A stretch of 64,000 nucleotides of DNA. It comes from Apostichopus japonicus (lineage: Eukaryota > Echinodermata > Holothuroidea > Aspidochirotida > Stichopodidae). A model generated the notes under the pieces. The model did not search any database, was not told where the DNA came from, and was given only the letters and a program-made list of their open reading frames with translations. The first letter of the stretch is position 1. Every line of letters starts with the position of its first letter. The DNA is taken from the NCBI RefSeq assembly GCF_037975245.1, contig NC_092562.1:3240001-3304000 (forward strand), written 5' to 3'. The translations under genes and the position numbers were made by a program. Positions 37,791-51,289 of this stretch are shown piece after piece.

Positions 37791-37885
37791 ATAAAGCGGG
37801 AGGCCTGGGCTCGAATCCCGGTGGAGGCTGGAAGTTTCTTCACTGTTCTGGACTTTCTGACTCACTACAATTTCATACATACATG
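37791..37885 (+). repeat. tRNA-related SINE fragment
   Basis: AAAGCGGGAGGCCTGGGCTCGAATCCCGG includes a B-box-like GGGCTCGAATCC, followed by TGGAGGCTGGAAGTTTCTTC and ACTGTTCTGGACTTTCTGAC, shared with the copies at 14813-14966. The left part of the tRNA-like head is missing or replaced by an AT tract. Confidence 0.6.
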
Positions 37886-37898
37886 TGTGTGTGTGTTG

Positions 37899-37990
37899 AT
37901 AATAATAATAATAATAATAAATGAGTTAGAGCGCCAAATCAGTAGACAAAAGTCACTGCTCAAGGCGCTTTACAAAGAAAGCAAGTTGAT
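37899..37990 (-). repeat. 3' end of a non-LTR retroelement or SINE, (ATT)n tail
   Basis: Read on the minus strand, TTTGTAAAGCGCCTTGAGCA is followed by GGCGCTCTAACTCATTTATT and an (ATT)n tail. This pattern is typical of LINE-type 3' ends shared with their SINEs in many animals. It immediately follows the SINE fragment at 37791-37885 in the opposite orientation. The rest of the element is absent. Confidence 0.6.
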
Positions 37991-38879
37991 TTACAAAAGA
38001 AAGTGAAAAAAAATGGGTCTAAAGTAAACTTTTGAAACTAGAAAGTTTAGAGCATGTGATCTGGTAACTTGTGCTAGTGACAGAGTTTAAGAGTTATTAA
38101 TAGACTCCTACAAGTCCTACAAGTTTTGTTTAATATTTTTAATATACATTATAAGCACAGGAAGTCATTGAAGCATTACATAATACGTTTGCCAGATCCA
38201 ACTAAGTCTCTTGTCTCTTTACTGACAAGTGAAAGTTAAGGATACTTAAAGGGCATAATGTATCCCGCCCAATACTGGTCAAAGTTTTCACAGTTAGCTG
38301 TATGATTTTCTTCTGTTCCGGGATATTATTTTGTGGCTTATTGACGTAAATCAAAGTGCCATCCACACACTATGGATGTTACTGAGGTGAACTACAGTAC
38401 TTACTGTACTGTACTGAACATTTGTCCATTGTTCAAAAGAACTTTTTAAGAATTAATGAAAGCAATGTTCTCTAACTTTTAAGGAGAAGTGATATTGTTC
38501 ACTTACTTTAATTTGATCTAACAGAAGGGATAAAAACAATCCAAAAAATTGCTATATATCATTGTAAAAAACTGGAGAAAAAAAAAAAACCTAAATATTT
38601 GTGAGCATGCTCCTTTAAGTTAACTTTGTTAGATGATATAACCTTTTTATTGTGTTTCCCAGGGACTTGTTGGTTGTTAGTCATATGTCCAAAGCACAGT
38701 GAACAATGGCCAAAGCATGCCTATTGTTAGGTCATAGGTCACATATGCTATCATTACAATTGGTAAGGAATGTCACAACAAAATGTTTGGTTGCTTTGGC
38801 ATACAACTCCCTTTACAATGAAAAGTAATTAACTGAAAATAGTGTGAAAACAAACTTTGAAAGAGAAACTGATACCTCA

Positions 38880-39220
38880 TTTAGAGGCTGATCCACCTTG
38901 ACGAGAGGCAATGAGAAGGGGACTAGTGGTGGGGGGGGGGGTGTGCCTGTTGTAGAATTTAGAGGCCTATTCACCTTAACATAGGGAGAAAGGAAGCAAT
39001 GAGGAGGGGGGGGGGGAATGATGCAGCATTTATAGGCCTAACAACCCTTAGCATGAGGAAGAGGGATGAGAAGGGGGTTGGGAAAGAAGCTGATTTAGCA
39101 TTGAGAGGCTTTTTCACCTTAACATAGGGAAAGAGGGGGCAATGAGAGGGGGGGGGCCTGATGCACACATAACATTAAGAGGTGTATTCACCTTTGAACA
39201 TGGGAAAGAGGGGGGGGGGT
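38880..39220. repeat. Degenerate G-rich tandem repeat
   Basis: About four to five diverged copies of a 60-90-bp segment containing AGAGGCCTATTCACCTTAAC, AGGGAAAGAGG and CAATGAGAGGGGGGGG, with TGATGCAGCATT between them. Copy lengths vary, mainly through G-run length. Confidence 0.75.
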
Positions 39221-41716
39221 GAAATACTTCAAACCTAGCTTTATTTCCAGAAAGATTCAGTTTTGTTGCTCCTCATATGATCTGTTTGATGCATAAAATG
39301 GCAGTTTCTCGACACAATTACAGCATACATCAGGTGACTGGCTAGCACGTTAACTCCCACCACTCTTTTTCTTTACAATCAAGTGTGTCTGCATTTGTCT
39401 GCATGTACAGAGTACCTCAACGGGTAATGGTGAGGGGGAGGGGGAGGGGATGGGGAGGATGGGGGATCCTGCAGTACATTGCAATGTAAACAGATCAAAT
39501 TATAGGATACTGACATACTGTAGAGGTGTGCCCCAACTTTGATGGACATTCTGGAGACGAGTGTGTGTGATGAGTTATCATACAATAACAGAGCCCTAAT
39601 GTAGATCCATTTATCTGGAATTTAATGCTTCGCCCCCTCAGTCAATTGGTGGGATATATATATTCAAGGCTCTGTTTGTCCGATTGCCAAGAATCACTTA
39701 AGGGGAAATACTCTCACATGAATTAATTCATTCATGAATTTATTTGTACAACTGCAGCAAGTTGAATGCACTTAGTAGTACTACTACGGTACGTACACTT
39801 AGATGATGTTGGATAAATTTAAAAGTGAAAGTTAGTTTGGCAAATTTCAACATGTCTACATGTAAATGTACACATACTGACATGTAATTAACTTGCATAT
39901 AATGCTGTATGATGATATAATTAGCTTTTAAAATCTAGGAATATAATCAGTGTTCACTTTATGTACAACAGTTTTGGGAGTTATGTATATGATTTCTCCA
40001 ATTTAATGAAGTCATTCAAATTCTAACAAATCTTTGGAGGCATGCCTCCCCCCCCCCCCCAAGAACCCCTCTCTTTCCAATGGTTATGCCATTGAAAGCA
40101 TAAATTTGCATAATTAATGTGTACATCTTAGCAATTTTCTCATTTTCCTTAGCATTTTCCTAGAGGTTTGTATGTACAGTACAGTGTACAGGTATGCGAT
40201 TTTCCCTGGTTAGTCATGGTCGCAAATTCACATCCAGTTAGACTTGGGGGGCCATTGAAATTTGTAAGTCTTTTCCTGTATCATTAAGTATCGTCCCATT
40301 GCAATTAATGTAGCTTGATACACCATACTGTAGATATTCCAAATTCCATCTTTTTCCCAAATAATATATAGATAAGTATATATATAAGAAATCAATTTAA
40401 TTTGAATCAAAGCCTGCTCATTAGGTGATCAAGACTTAATGTGTGGAAAATTGCCTGGTTAATATGTTTGTGGCATCAGTTCTTAATCTGAAGCACTGGC
40501 TCTGTACAGTATGTATTATACAGTAGTCTTTACCATATATACATACATATACCAATTACATATAGTATATATACCCTATATACATTATACCATATATGTT
40601 AGATATACATATAGTACATACATGTATCTGCCATACACATATAGTATATATACCATGTATAATAGGATATACCATATATATAGATATACAAATCTAGTCA
40701 ATCATGTTTTCATCATTCTCCATGTAGTAATGGTGTACCTAACATCATTTAGTACTGTCACTATTTCACATAGAACATCTGAATGCAAAAAGACTACTGT
40801 ATGTATCACACAATGAACTGTCCCTCGAGAGCTCAAGTAAACTACATTAGAATTTTCCAGTGAAAGAACATATTAATGGTTTCCGATATTAACAATATCT
40901 TGAACTTCATGTGAACTTAAAATCCTCAGTCATTGGTATATATATATAATTTAGACTTTTATTGAACCTATCCATGTGCAATGAATGACCATCATAATCT
41001 GTTTTTATAATCTCCCTAAAGACATTATATTGTTTGAAACTGTGGATGTTATTTATATTTCCCCCTTTTCTTTTCTTTTTCTGAGATTTATATTTTATTT
41101 TTTATTAAAATTTGTTGAAACCCACTTTTTTTTTTCCTTTTTGTTGGAAAAACAAGACTTTGTCCCAGTAGTAAACTGTTTCTAATTACTGGTTTAAAGA
41201 CTTAAACTTAAAACAAAGATAAATGTCTGGTTACCATCAAATTGAGCTACACAGAAGTTGTCACCACCCTCAGGAATAATCACAACAGCAGTCCGAACTG
41301 AACCGGCGGTCTAAGAAGGAATTTCATCATGTTAAAAGTAATAATGTAATAAGTTCTACCCTAAAATCTATTGGTTGAACTTTTCACCTTTTCTTTTAAC
41401 TATTTTTAAGTGGTAACAGAAAGTTGAAGAGTTTATTGGTGTTAGCTAAGGGTTCATGTTAAGGACACATTTTTTATCTATTATTATTGAGGCATTTCAA
41501 TTCACTGTACGGCAGGTACTATACCTTGAATTGTGCATTGAACTTGACTGAGTTTACCGATAATGATGATTTGTCAGGTTGCGTGACATTGCCCTTGACT
41601 GACAAATAAAGAAGGGAATTTATTGGACACTACCTACTGTACAGTAGCGTGCAAATTATCTCACATTCTTCCCGGCATGTTTACTCTTTTTAAATGTTTT
41701 GCTGGTATCCATAGTC

Positions 41717-44700
41717 ACATTGTTTTGTTTTATATTGACTTTGAAATCTTTTGTTATGTAGGGTGGGTTGAATGAGAAAGGTGGAGAGAGTAAGAGGGAG
41801 GAGGGGAAATGAAAAGAAAAGCTGGGAATATTGACATTCTACAACATTAAAAGTCGCATACATAGATGGTCACATTCTCACACAATTTCCATGACGATGA
41901 AAAATACCGAACTTTTTAATGATCTTAATACACTAACTGATTGATTAGTCATTGAGGTTAATCAGGGAATCAATTTAGTGATCAAAATTTTGTGTAGCAG
42001 TTCTTGAAGTTTGTGAATTTTTGTATCTTATAAATACAAAAGTACTACATGTTTGGTTCTCTGTGTACAAAACTGCTGTATATATGTACATCTTCGCACT
42101 TGAATATATAGCAATTTTGGCAACTTTTGGCGTAGCAGTTTTTGGTGAAAATTTTTCCCAATCCGAAAACACTATGAGACACTTTGGTGGTAGAAAAATG
42201 AAGGAGGTCACTAGGGTCAGTGAGGGTGTACAGTGTTAAAAGATTACCAGGGCATACTAGACACGGTAGAATGCGGTGCTTAGGTTGTGGGGAGACAGGT
42301 AAGTGGGTCACTCGTAAATATATAAACCAGTAAGTTTTATATTTTTGGCAACTTTTGGCGTAGCATTTTTTGGCGATACGATACCAGGGGACATTGTTTT
42401 GTTTGATATTGACTTTGAAGTCTTTTGTTATGTAGGGTGGGTTGAATGAGAAAGGTGGTGAGAGTAAGAGGAAGGAGGGGAAATGAAAAGAAAAGCTGGC
42501 AATATTGACATTCTACAACATTAAAAGTCGCATACATAGATGGTCACATTCTCACACAATTTCCATGACAATGAAAAATACCGAACTTTTTAATTATCTT
42601 AATACACTAACTGATTGATAGTCATTGAGGTTTATCAGGGAATCAATTTAGTGATCAAAATTTTGTGTAGCAGTTCTTGAAGTTTGTGAATTTTTGTATC
42701 TTATAAATACAAAAGTACTTCATGTTTGGTTCTCTGTGTACAAAACTGCTGTATATATGTACATCTTCGCACTTGAATATATAGCAATTTTGGCAACTTT
42801 TGGCGTAGCAGTTTTTGGTGAAAATTTTTCCCAATCCGAAAACACTATGAGACACTTTGGTGGTAGAAAAATGAAGGAGGTCACTAGGGTCAGTGAGGGT
42901 GTACAGTGTTAAAAGATTACCAGGGCATACTAGACACGGTAGAATGCGGTGCTTAGGTTGTGGGGAGACAGGTAAGTGGGTCACTCGTAAATATATAAAC
43001 CAGTAAGTTTTATATTTTTGGCAACTTTTGGCGTAGCATTTTTTGGCGATACGATACCAGGGGACATTGTTTTGTTTGATATTGACTTTGAAGTCTTTTG
43101 TTATGTAGGGTGGGTTGAATGAGAAAGGTGGTGAGAGTAAGAGGGAGGAGGGGAAATGAAAAGAAAAGCTGGCAATATTGACATTCTACAACATTAAAAG
43201 TCGCATACATAGATGGTCACATTCTCACACAATTTCCATGACAATGAAAAATACCGAACTTTTTAATTATCTTAATACACTAACTGATTGATAGTCATTG
43301 AGGTTTATCAGGGAATCAATTTAGTGATCAAAATTTTGTGTAGCAGTTCTTGAAGTTTGTGAATTTTTGTATCTTATAAATACAAAAGTACTTCATGTTT
43401 GGTTCTCTGTGTACAAAACTGCTGTATATATGTACATCTTCGCACTTGAATATATAGCAATTTTGGCAACTTTTGGCGTAGCAGTTTTTGGTGAAAATTT
43501 TTCCCAATCCGAAAACACTATGAGACACTCTGGTGGTAGAAAAATGAAGGAGGTCACTAGGGTCAGTGAGGGTGTACAGTGTTAAAAGATTACCAGGGCA
43601 TACTAGACACGGTAGAATGCGGTGCTTAGGTTGTGGGGAGACAGGTAAGTGGGTCACTCGTAAATATATAAACCAGTAAGTTTTATATTTTTGGCAACTT
43701 TTGGCGTAGCATTTTTTGGCGAAACGATACCAGGGGACATTGTTTTGTTTGATATTGACTTTGAAGTCTATTGTTATGTAGGGTGGGTTGAATGAGAAAG
43801 GTGGTGAGAGTAAGAGGGAGGAGGGGAAATGAAAAGAAAAGCTGGCAATATTGACATTCTACAACATTAAAAGTCGCATACATAGATGGTCACATTCTCA
43901 CACAATTTCCATGACAATGAAAAATACCGAACTTTTTAATTATCTTAATACACTAACTGATTGATAGTCATTGAGGTTTATCAGGGAATCAATTTAGTGA
44001 TCAAAATTTTGTGTAGCAGTTCTTGAAGTTTGTGAATTTTTGTATCTTATAAATACAAAAGTACTACATGTTTGGTTCTCTGTGTACAAAACTGCTGTAT
44101 ATATGTACATCTTCGCACTTGAATATATAGCAATTTTGGCAACTTTTGGCGTAGCAGTTTTTGGTGAAAATTTTTCCCAATCCGAAAACACTATGAGACA
44201 CTTTGGTGGTAGAAAAATGAAGGAGGTCACTAGGGTCAGTGAGGGTGTACAGTGTTAAAAGATTACCAGGGCGTACTAGACACGGTAGAATGTGGTGCTT
44301 AGGTTGTGGGGAGACAGGTAAGTGGGTCACTCGTAAATATATAAACCAGTAAGTTTTATATTTTTGGCAACTTTTGGCGTAGCATTTTTTGGCGATACGA
44401 TACCAGGGGACATTGTTTTGTTTGATATTGACTTTGAAGTCTTTTGTTATGTAGGGTGGGTTGAATGAGAAAGGTGGTGAGAGTAAGAGGGAGGAGGGGA
44501 AATGAAAAGAAAAGCTGGCAATATTGACATTCTACAACATTAAAAGTCGCATACATAGATGGTCACATTCTCACACAATTTCCATGACGATGAAAAATAC
44601 CGAACTTTTTAATTATCTTAATACACTAACTGATTGATAGTCATTGAGGTTTATCAGGGAATCAATTTAGTGATCAAAATTTTGTGTAGCAGTTCTTGAA

Positions 44701-45084
44701 GTTAGTGAATTTTTGTATCTTATAAATACAAAAGTACTACATGTTTGGTTCTCTGTGTACAAAACTGCTGTATATATGTACATCTTCGCACTTGAATATA
44801 TAGCAATTTTGGCAACTTTTGGCGTAGCAGTTTTTGGTGAAAATTTTTCCCAATCCGAAAACACTATGAGACACTTTGGTGGTAGAAAAATGAAGGAGGT
44901 CACTAGGGTCAGTGAGGGTGTACAGTGTTAAAAGATTACCAGGGCATACTAGACACGGTAGAATGCGGTGCTTAGGTTGTGGGGAGACAGGTAAGTGGGT
45001 CACTCGTAAATATATAAACCAGTAAGTTTTATAATTTTTGGCAACTTTTGGCGTAGCATTTTTTGGCGATACGATACCAGGGGA
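41717..45084. repeat. Five-copy tandem array of a 673-bp unit
   Basis: Five nearly identical units (3,368 bp, almost exactly 5.0 periods) begin at ACATTGTTTTGTTTKATATTG and end at GATACCAGGGGA. Unit-specific landmarks recur at 42021, 42694, 43367, 44040 and 44713, always 673 bp apart; the first unit has one extra T near 41948. Divergence is about 1% by eye, so the expansion is recent or homogenised. Each unit contains two copies of a TTTTGGCAACTTTTGGCGTAG segment (shown without its flanks). Identical short frames in every unit look like by-products rather than a gene family. The array lies in NFI intron 3. Confidence 0.97.
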
Positions 45085-48031
45085 TAAATTATTCACTGTT
45101 TATGATGTATATGATAATATAGTTAGGAACTGTCTTTACAAAGATTGGTCGCTTTTTTTGTGTTTTTTTTTTGTGTGAAAAGAAACATATTTGAACTTGT
45201 ATCACCTTTTACCTCTTAATTTTTGACTGGACTGGTAATTTCCCCACTTATAATAGCTGGTGTAGCATTTCCGGTAGATGGCATGCTTGCTCGGTGACCT
45301 GAATGGCACAATTTCCAGTCACAGCTTCCCTAAATTCCACTTCCTTCAGAATATAAAGCGAGGGGGTGGAACATGTATACAGCATTGCTGTGTTCAAACT
45401 TGTAGAGCACTCTCCTTCACCTTTTAACCTGCCTTCCAAAAAAGGAAATGAAATAAAAGATGATTTATAACATACACTTACTTCCCTCATAAATGCATTA
45501 ATCCTCTACAGTAACACTAGCCTCAAATTGGTCATGCATATGTACAATATATTATACTGTTTATATACTTAAGTCATATGACTTAAGTGTGCACAATCTC
45601 AGGACAGGTTTAGTGGGTTTGGGGAGTTCAGGTCATTTATTTAAAGTAGCCTTGTGCAAAGGGACTTGTTTTAAACTTACTGTAGATTTTTTTTTTTTTA
45701 TTTTTTTTATCAGGAAGAAAAGTAACTTTTTAAAACAAAAAATAATTAACACATTAAAATGTCAATTATGTTGTTCATGTGGAAGGTTTTAAGTGGAGTA
45801 AATTGGTACATATTTATCCCTCAGTATTAAAGAGCTATCCACCATGTAAGCGATGCCTAAATTCACAAAATTATCTCATGACCTCCTCAAGAACATGAAA
45901 TGTAACTGAAACTGAAGAAACATTCCATTTAAATAGTTCCCTTCAAAACCAGACCACCCTTCAATGATGACGTTAAGAAAATGTAAATTCTAAACTTCTT
46001 TAAAATGTTCTGATTGGTTCCATGATCTTTCTAGAATATGTGTGTAACTATTGTGGGGGAAGGGGCTGGTGGGGAGGGGGGGGCTGGTGGGGAGTGGGTC
46101 TTCATGCTGTTAAGGTCAAGCTTCATTGCACATTTGCTTTTCAAGATATGAGTACACTTGCTTGAAATTATACAGTACACATACAGTAAGCAATTCTTTA
46201 ACATAATTACAGAATTCTCAGATATTAATTTAGAATTGTTGATACAGGTCTTTAAGTTTTTTATTTATTTATTTTTTTGGAAGTCATTCAACTGTACTTA
46301 ATAAACAGATCTATTCAGGATTTGCTATCTGAGCAGATTCCTCTTCAAATCCCACACACATTCCTCAGTGAATCCAATAAAATATTTTGGCATTGTTGAT
46401 GGTTGAACTTTACCCGGTGACTAAGTTTCTGTAACAAAAAGTTACAAAGTTGAAGGCCAATACAACGGGGGAAGAACAAACACCATATATATTCCGTTTC
46501 ATTTGAAAATAACAATAGCAGTTTAATATCATGTTATCTGAGGGTGTCATTGGTGAATATTTGAATAATTCTCATGCCCTTGATGAAGAACCCTTTTCTG
46601 ACCTTTATTTACCCTCTCATATTGATAGGTCATAGGGTTATATATCAGCCCTCTTCAGATCTGTATACATATGTATGTATGTATTTATGTATGTATGTAT
46701 TTATGTATGAGTATATATATATATTTATATATTTATATTTATATTGACCATGTTCCAAAAAAGCAACGTCCCTGGAGTTTCATAGAAAATGCATTCCTGC
46801 TGGGTTGGGAGTTACCACTTTTAAGAGTGTGGTTGTTTGCTGAAGATAGCTTTAGTACCAAGAGGTCATCTTCCTTTGAACCATATTTAGAAAAAGTTGC
46901 GGTTTGTTGGTTTGGTAATGTTGTTTAATTGTGGTTCACCTAGAGGAGACATTTAATAGAGTACTCATAAAAAACAGAAAGGACCCACAGTACAGTGTAT
47001 TTTAGAGGCATTTGTTGACTGTTGCCAAGTGCTTCAAACATATATATTTGTGCCGGGTTTTGTCAGTTGTGCCGGGTTTTGTCAGTTGTTCCATGTTCTT
47101 CAGGAGATACTGTAGCAGTTTAGGGGTGGGGGGGGGAGGTTGGGTTCTGCAAGAGATCAGTTAGGGAAGGGGGACTAAAAGTGGGTGGTTGAAGTGGTAG
47201 GGGGAGGGTGTATGGTCGAGGGGGAGGTTCCCTAATGATGGGTTGATTCCCTAATGATGGGTTGAGCACTAAATGTGGAGACATCAGTTATATACTTGTT
47301 TACAGTGCAAAATCTGTGTGTACTTGTAGCCATTTAGTATATATTGCTGCTCTGTTAGTTCTCGGAATCATTTACCGATCAGCTCAGTTCTATTGAAGGA
47401 TTTTGTCAAGTATATATAATGTACAATTAAGTGCTGCTTTAGTGTAGCCGGTACCTGGGAGCATAATTTTTGGCTTATCAGGGGGAATTCCCACCATTTC
47501 CCCATTTTGACAACGTTGGTTGGTTGTGGAAGGGTTAGTTACAGTCCAGAGTTTGTATTGAGTTCACATCCTTTACTTACCCGTCCATCCACAACTTTGT
47601 TCACTCAGGCATTACTGGGTCTAAGAGGTGACCCCGGTGAACTTTTAAAAAAAGTCCTCCCTCTATTGTCCGATCCATTCAGAACTACTGCACTCCCCCA
47701 ATGTCTACCCAGCCGAAGTTATTAATTAACACTGGCATGCAGTTCGGTTTGGCACAAATTATTTCCGCTGTCTAGACATACCTTTGTGGGAACTAAACAT
47801 ATTGAATTGAACCCAGGCTTCCAGTCCATCATTATTGTGCCTGATTTGTCATCTTTCCTTCTGTTTCTCTGCCCCAATTTATCACTTTACAATTTGGACA
47901 TGTATAGTTATTTATATTCAGATGATTTTTAAGGGCCTCCCCCCTCCTCAGTCCCCCCTCTACCCCAGAATTATATTGAATTTATGCAGACTCATCAGTT
48001 ATTTTAAAGTTTGAATTATTTTTGTTGACAG

Positions 48032-48124
48032 TGATTGGTGTGACCAACAGCCACCATGACTTGCTGGATAGTTTCCTCTGTAGCGGTGTCTTCTCAGCAC
48101 CAGAATTAAGAAAAGTAACGCAAG
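48032..48124 (+). CDS. NFI: NFI exon with SGVFS motif
   Basis: Acceptor TTTTTGTTGACAG and donor G|GTAAGAC, phase 1 in and out, 93 nt. It encodes VIGVTNSHHDLLDSFLCSGV followed by FSAPELRKVTQ. Vertebrate NFI proteins carry DSFVKSGVFNVSELVRVS or DSFVTSGVFSVTELVRVS at this place, so D-S-F-x-x-S-G-V-F-S-x-x-E-L is conserved. This confirms that the gene continues across the 16.6-kb intron. Confidence 0.92.
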
Positions 48125-49133
48125 GTAAGACCAGACTTGTCCATAAAATACGGTAGTTTTATCCCTCGGACAGCGTACATATATCTGCTTCTCATCCTTA
48201 CTAACAATTACCCCGCGATTCCCTCTTGTCTTAGAAGAATGAGTGGAGAACATACAGTACACCCCATTTATGTGTTACAGTAGGTTGTGTTATAAATGAA
48301 TACCAGGGCCTCCATCCGCACCCCCTGCCCCCCCCCCCAACCTGTCTAGAAAGGTCCGACCACCCTTTTAAACCGTTAAAACTTTCCTTTCCCAACAACG
48401 CATAGATCTGTAGTGCCAAGAAGAGCCTTAGTTTTTTTTTTGGTCTCCAGACATCATTGCAATATCTATTCGAAACACTTTAAAAATAAGGACCACAGCA
48501 CAGTTAACCTTAAAATCACATCGCGTACAGTACTCCCTCACCTCATACAACCTTATAATGCATGAACGTATGTACCTCGCTCCACCATATGGCAATTGTT
48601 TCATGTGTGTATATGGCCATATCCCTTCCATTATTGCCAGCCTCTTGTGCAACCATTGCCCCCTTTTTTATCACTCTTGATAATTGTTATCAATTCTTCA
48701 CCATCCTACACCTTTTTCGTCAGTTTTGATTCATCAACTGTTCGTCTGTTCAACATTCTGCACTTTGGAAAGTCTTTGAGGAGTATCTAGGCCTTTCTAT
48801 TTTGCAATGCTATGAAATGCAATGCAATGCAATGGAATAATAAGTAAGGTGACCATTCTAGGGATTACTTCCTATGGAAATCATAACAGTGTAATGTTTA
48901 TTATGTCAACAAAATCATTGTTGCGGAGGTGGGGGCTGAAAAGGGAATGACATGCCACTGAGAATAAAATCTGTCTGCATGTTCTGTCCCACAAAGTTTT
49001 TTCACCCTGATGAAGAAACAAAATTTTCCTTCTAAACTTGCAGTCCTTTGCTTTCCTTAAATGCTAAATGTGAGGCTTTGCATGGCATTTATCACCCGTG
49101 AAAACTAATTGAACGCATTATGCAATCAAGTAG

Positions 49134-49360
49134 ATAGCACTGTCCTCTCATGAATATTCACTACATAGCACTGTCCTCATGAATATTCATTAGCATTACA
49201 CTGTCTTCTCATGAATATAACACTTGCATAGCACTGTCCTCTCATGAATATGTATTAGCCTAGCACTGTCTTCTCATGAATATTCACTAGCATTTCACTG
49301 TCCTCTCATGAATAATCATTAGCATAGCACTTTCATCTAATGAATATTCACTAGCATAGC
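49134..49360. repeat. Tandem repeat, about 32 bp, 7 units
   Basis: Seven degenerate units of TAGCACTGTCCTCTCATGAA followed by TATTCACTAGCA (or CATTAGCA). Each unit carries a TGAATATTCA-like palindrome. It lies in NFI intron 4 (48125-51289), which otherwise shows nothing I can name. Confidence 0.88.
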
Positions 49361-51289
49361 TTTTGAAACTTGTGTTCTGTAAAAGGGAACCTTAGAATCA
49401 GCTTTACAATAATGTTATAACATTGTTTGTTATTAATGTAGAACATATATGTTGAGCAAGTTTCCATTTTTATATCTATGTGGTCGGTAAATATAAAACA
49501 GATTATATGATTAAATTTGGGGTAAAAATTAAAGCAATATAGATAGTACAGTGATCATGATCATAATTAGACAGTTAAAAAGTGGAGCGAGCTAATATTT
49601 ACCCACAGATCCAGGTTGAACTTGAGATTAAGTATATCGAAAGGATGAAACTAGGGCACATAAAAGGACTTTGAAATCTTACAAATCTAGATAAGGAAAG
49701 GGGTCGTTGGGGTTCATCTAAAAGTGGGGCATGGGGTGGTACAGTAGGCTGTTTGGGGGGATGGAGAGGGGAAGGGCAGTATGGAAAGGTTGCCAATTGT
49801 ATAGAAGGTACTGTTTATTGGTAAACTGCAATATGAAGTCAAGTCAGATTAGGTGTTGTGTTGTCGTGACCTAAACAAAGTTCTGCATATATACTTGATT
49901 TTCATCCCTCCATCATTCATGAAAAAAAAAATTCCTTCCTTTGACTTCCACAAATCCCGAGCTCGATCCCTGAAAGTTAGTGAAGCACCAATTGATTCTT
50001 TAACCAGCAGCCACATTCATTGGATGCATGGTGGAATATGACATGGGTGTCCACCAAAAATAGCAAAAAAAAGCGGAACAAAAATAGCAAAAAACAGAGG
50101 AATGAAAGACATTTTCTTTAAAGTTACTCTTAGAAATTATTCCAACAGAGAGAAAAGAAGAAACTCAATAAGAAAAGATACTTTACAGTTCTTTAGAAGA
50201 GAAATGGAAGTTAATCCATCTGCTTAAAAAGCTGAGAAAGATGCGAGGAGTTTTTGTATTAGCACTATTAATGAGAGTAAAATATGCTTAACCCAACCTT
50301 ACCCTTCTCCCACCTAACCCTTACCCCTTCTAACCCTACCCCTTGTAACCTCCCACCCAGGTCACAGATTAAACCTCCCTTCTCTTGTGCCTTCCCTTTT
50401 CCAAAACGAAGTCCTTTGAAACCAAAAAAATTCCTGTGTCTGATTTTCAGCCATTTGAACTCAGTTGTACCAATTTATTTCTTAATTCTTTAGCTGTTTA
50501 CTGGTTCTGTATCCATAATAATGCACACACAGGTCAGGTAACTTTTTATACCAAAACCAATATTTCCCCCCCCCCCTCCCCTTCTAGACAATTGTAAGGT
50601 AGGGAAATACAGTATCCCTACAGTTATTGTATGTGGACCTGTACATTTTGGCATGATACTTAGTGATTTACTTCACTCCTCTCTTACCTGTCTCCTACAA
50701 CACTTACGCACATTTCCTAGTCTACCTAGACGCCACTGGTATAATTTTAGCACTGCGCCCCCGGTGACCTCTTAGTGATACTTAGTGATTGGTCGTTCTG
50801 ATGCTACAGTAGGAGACTTATCCAACTGGTAGAACTTGGCATATCCCTGTCAGATGTACAACGCCGGTGTTTAGCTTTGAAATCTCATTATTCATCCCCT
50901 CCTTGTAGCGGTAAGCTATTCTCTCGACTGAAGTGGTGGAAAAAGCTAACAAAATACGGTATGCTCCAGTTGCACTCTGTAGTTTACGATTTTAAGTTAT
51001 TACAGTCGATTGGGTACTCAAGACATGCTGTTAAATGTGAAAGGGTGACACAAAACTGTCAGAAATTGGGTGTGGTTTTTCCAAAAGGGAAGCAGTGATG
51101 AAATGGAAAAATACAGTACTGTAACATTGTAATATTAGTTGATGTATGTATCATACTAAAACTTGCTCTATTTGCTAGAAGACCTGTATTAAAGCATGGT
51201 CCTGCAGTATGTGGTCTTTATATAGTTACAATCCAGTTATAATCTCTGAGGCCTTTTACACGTGTACCCTTCTCTCTTTGACTTTACAG

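Larger units (their letters stand above)
31428..48031 (+). other. NFI intron 3 (16.6 kb), repeat-rich
   Basis: The longest intron in the gene. It holds the 48-bp tandem repeat at 32616, SINE and retroelement fragments near 37791-37990, degenerate G-rich repeats at 38880-39220 and the 673-bp array at 41717-45084. Elsewhere it is AT-rich with frequent TACAGTAC-like words and no coding signal found. Microsatellite-like (ATGT)n lies at 46671-46745, and an imperfect ATA-rich tract lies at 40540-40690. Confidence 0.6.

Noticed and set aside
42045-45096. Repeated 88-119-codon frames on the minus strand in each 673-bp unit
   Set aside because: They are identical because the DNA is a tandem repeat. 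There are no conserved substitutions, family match or introns suggesting coding selection.
46671-46928. 85-codon frame starting in (ATGT)n
   Set aside because: Starts in a microsatellite and the rest has no family resemblance.
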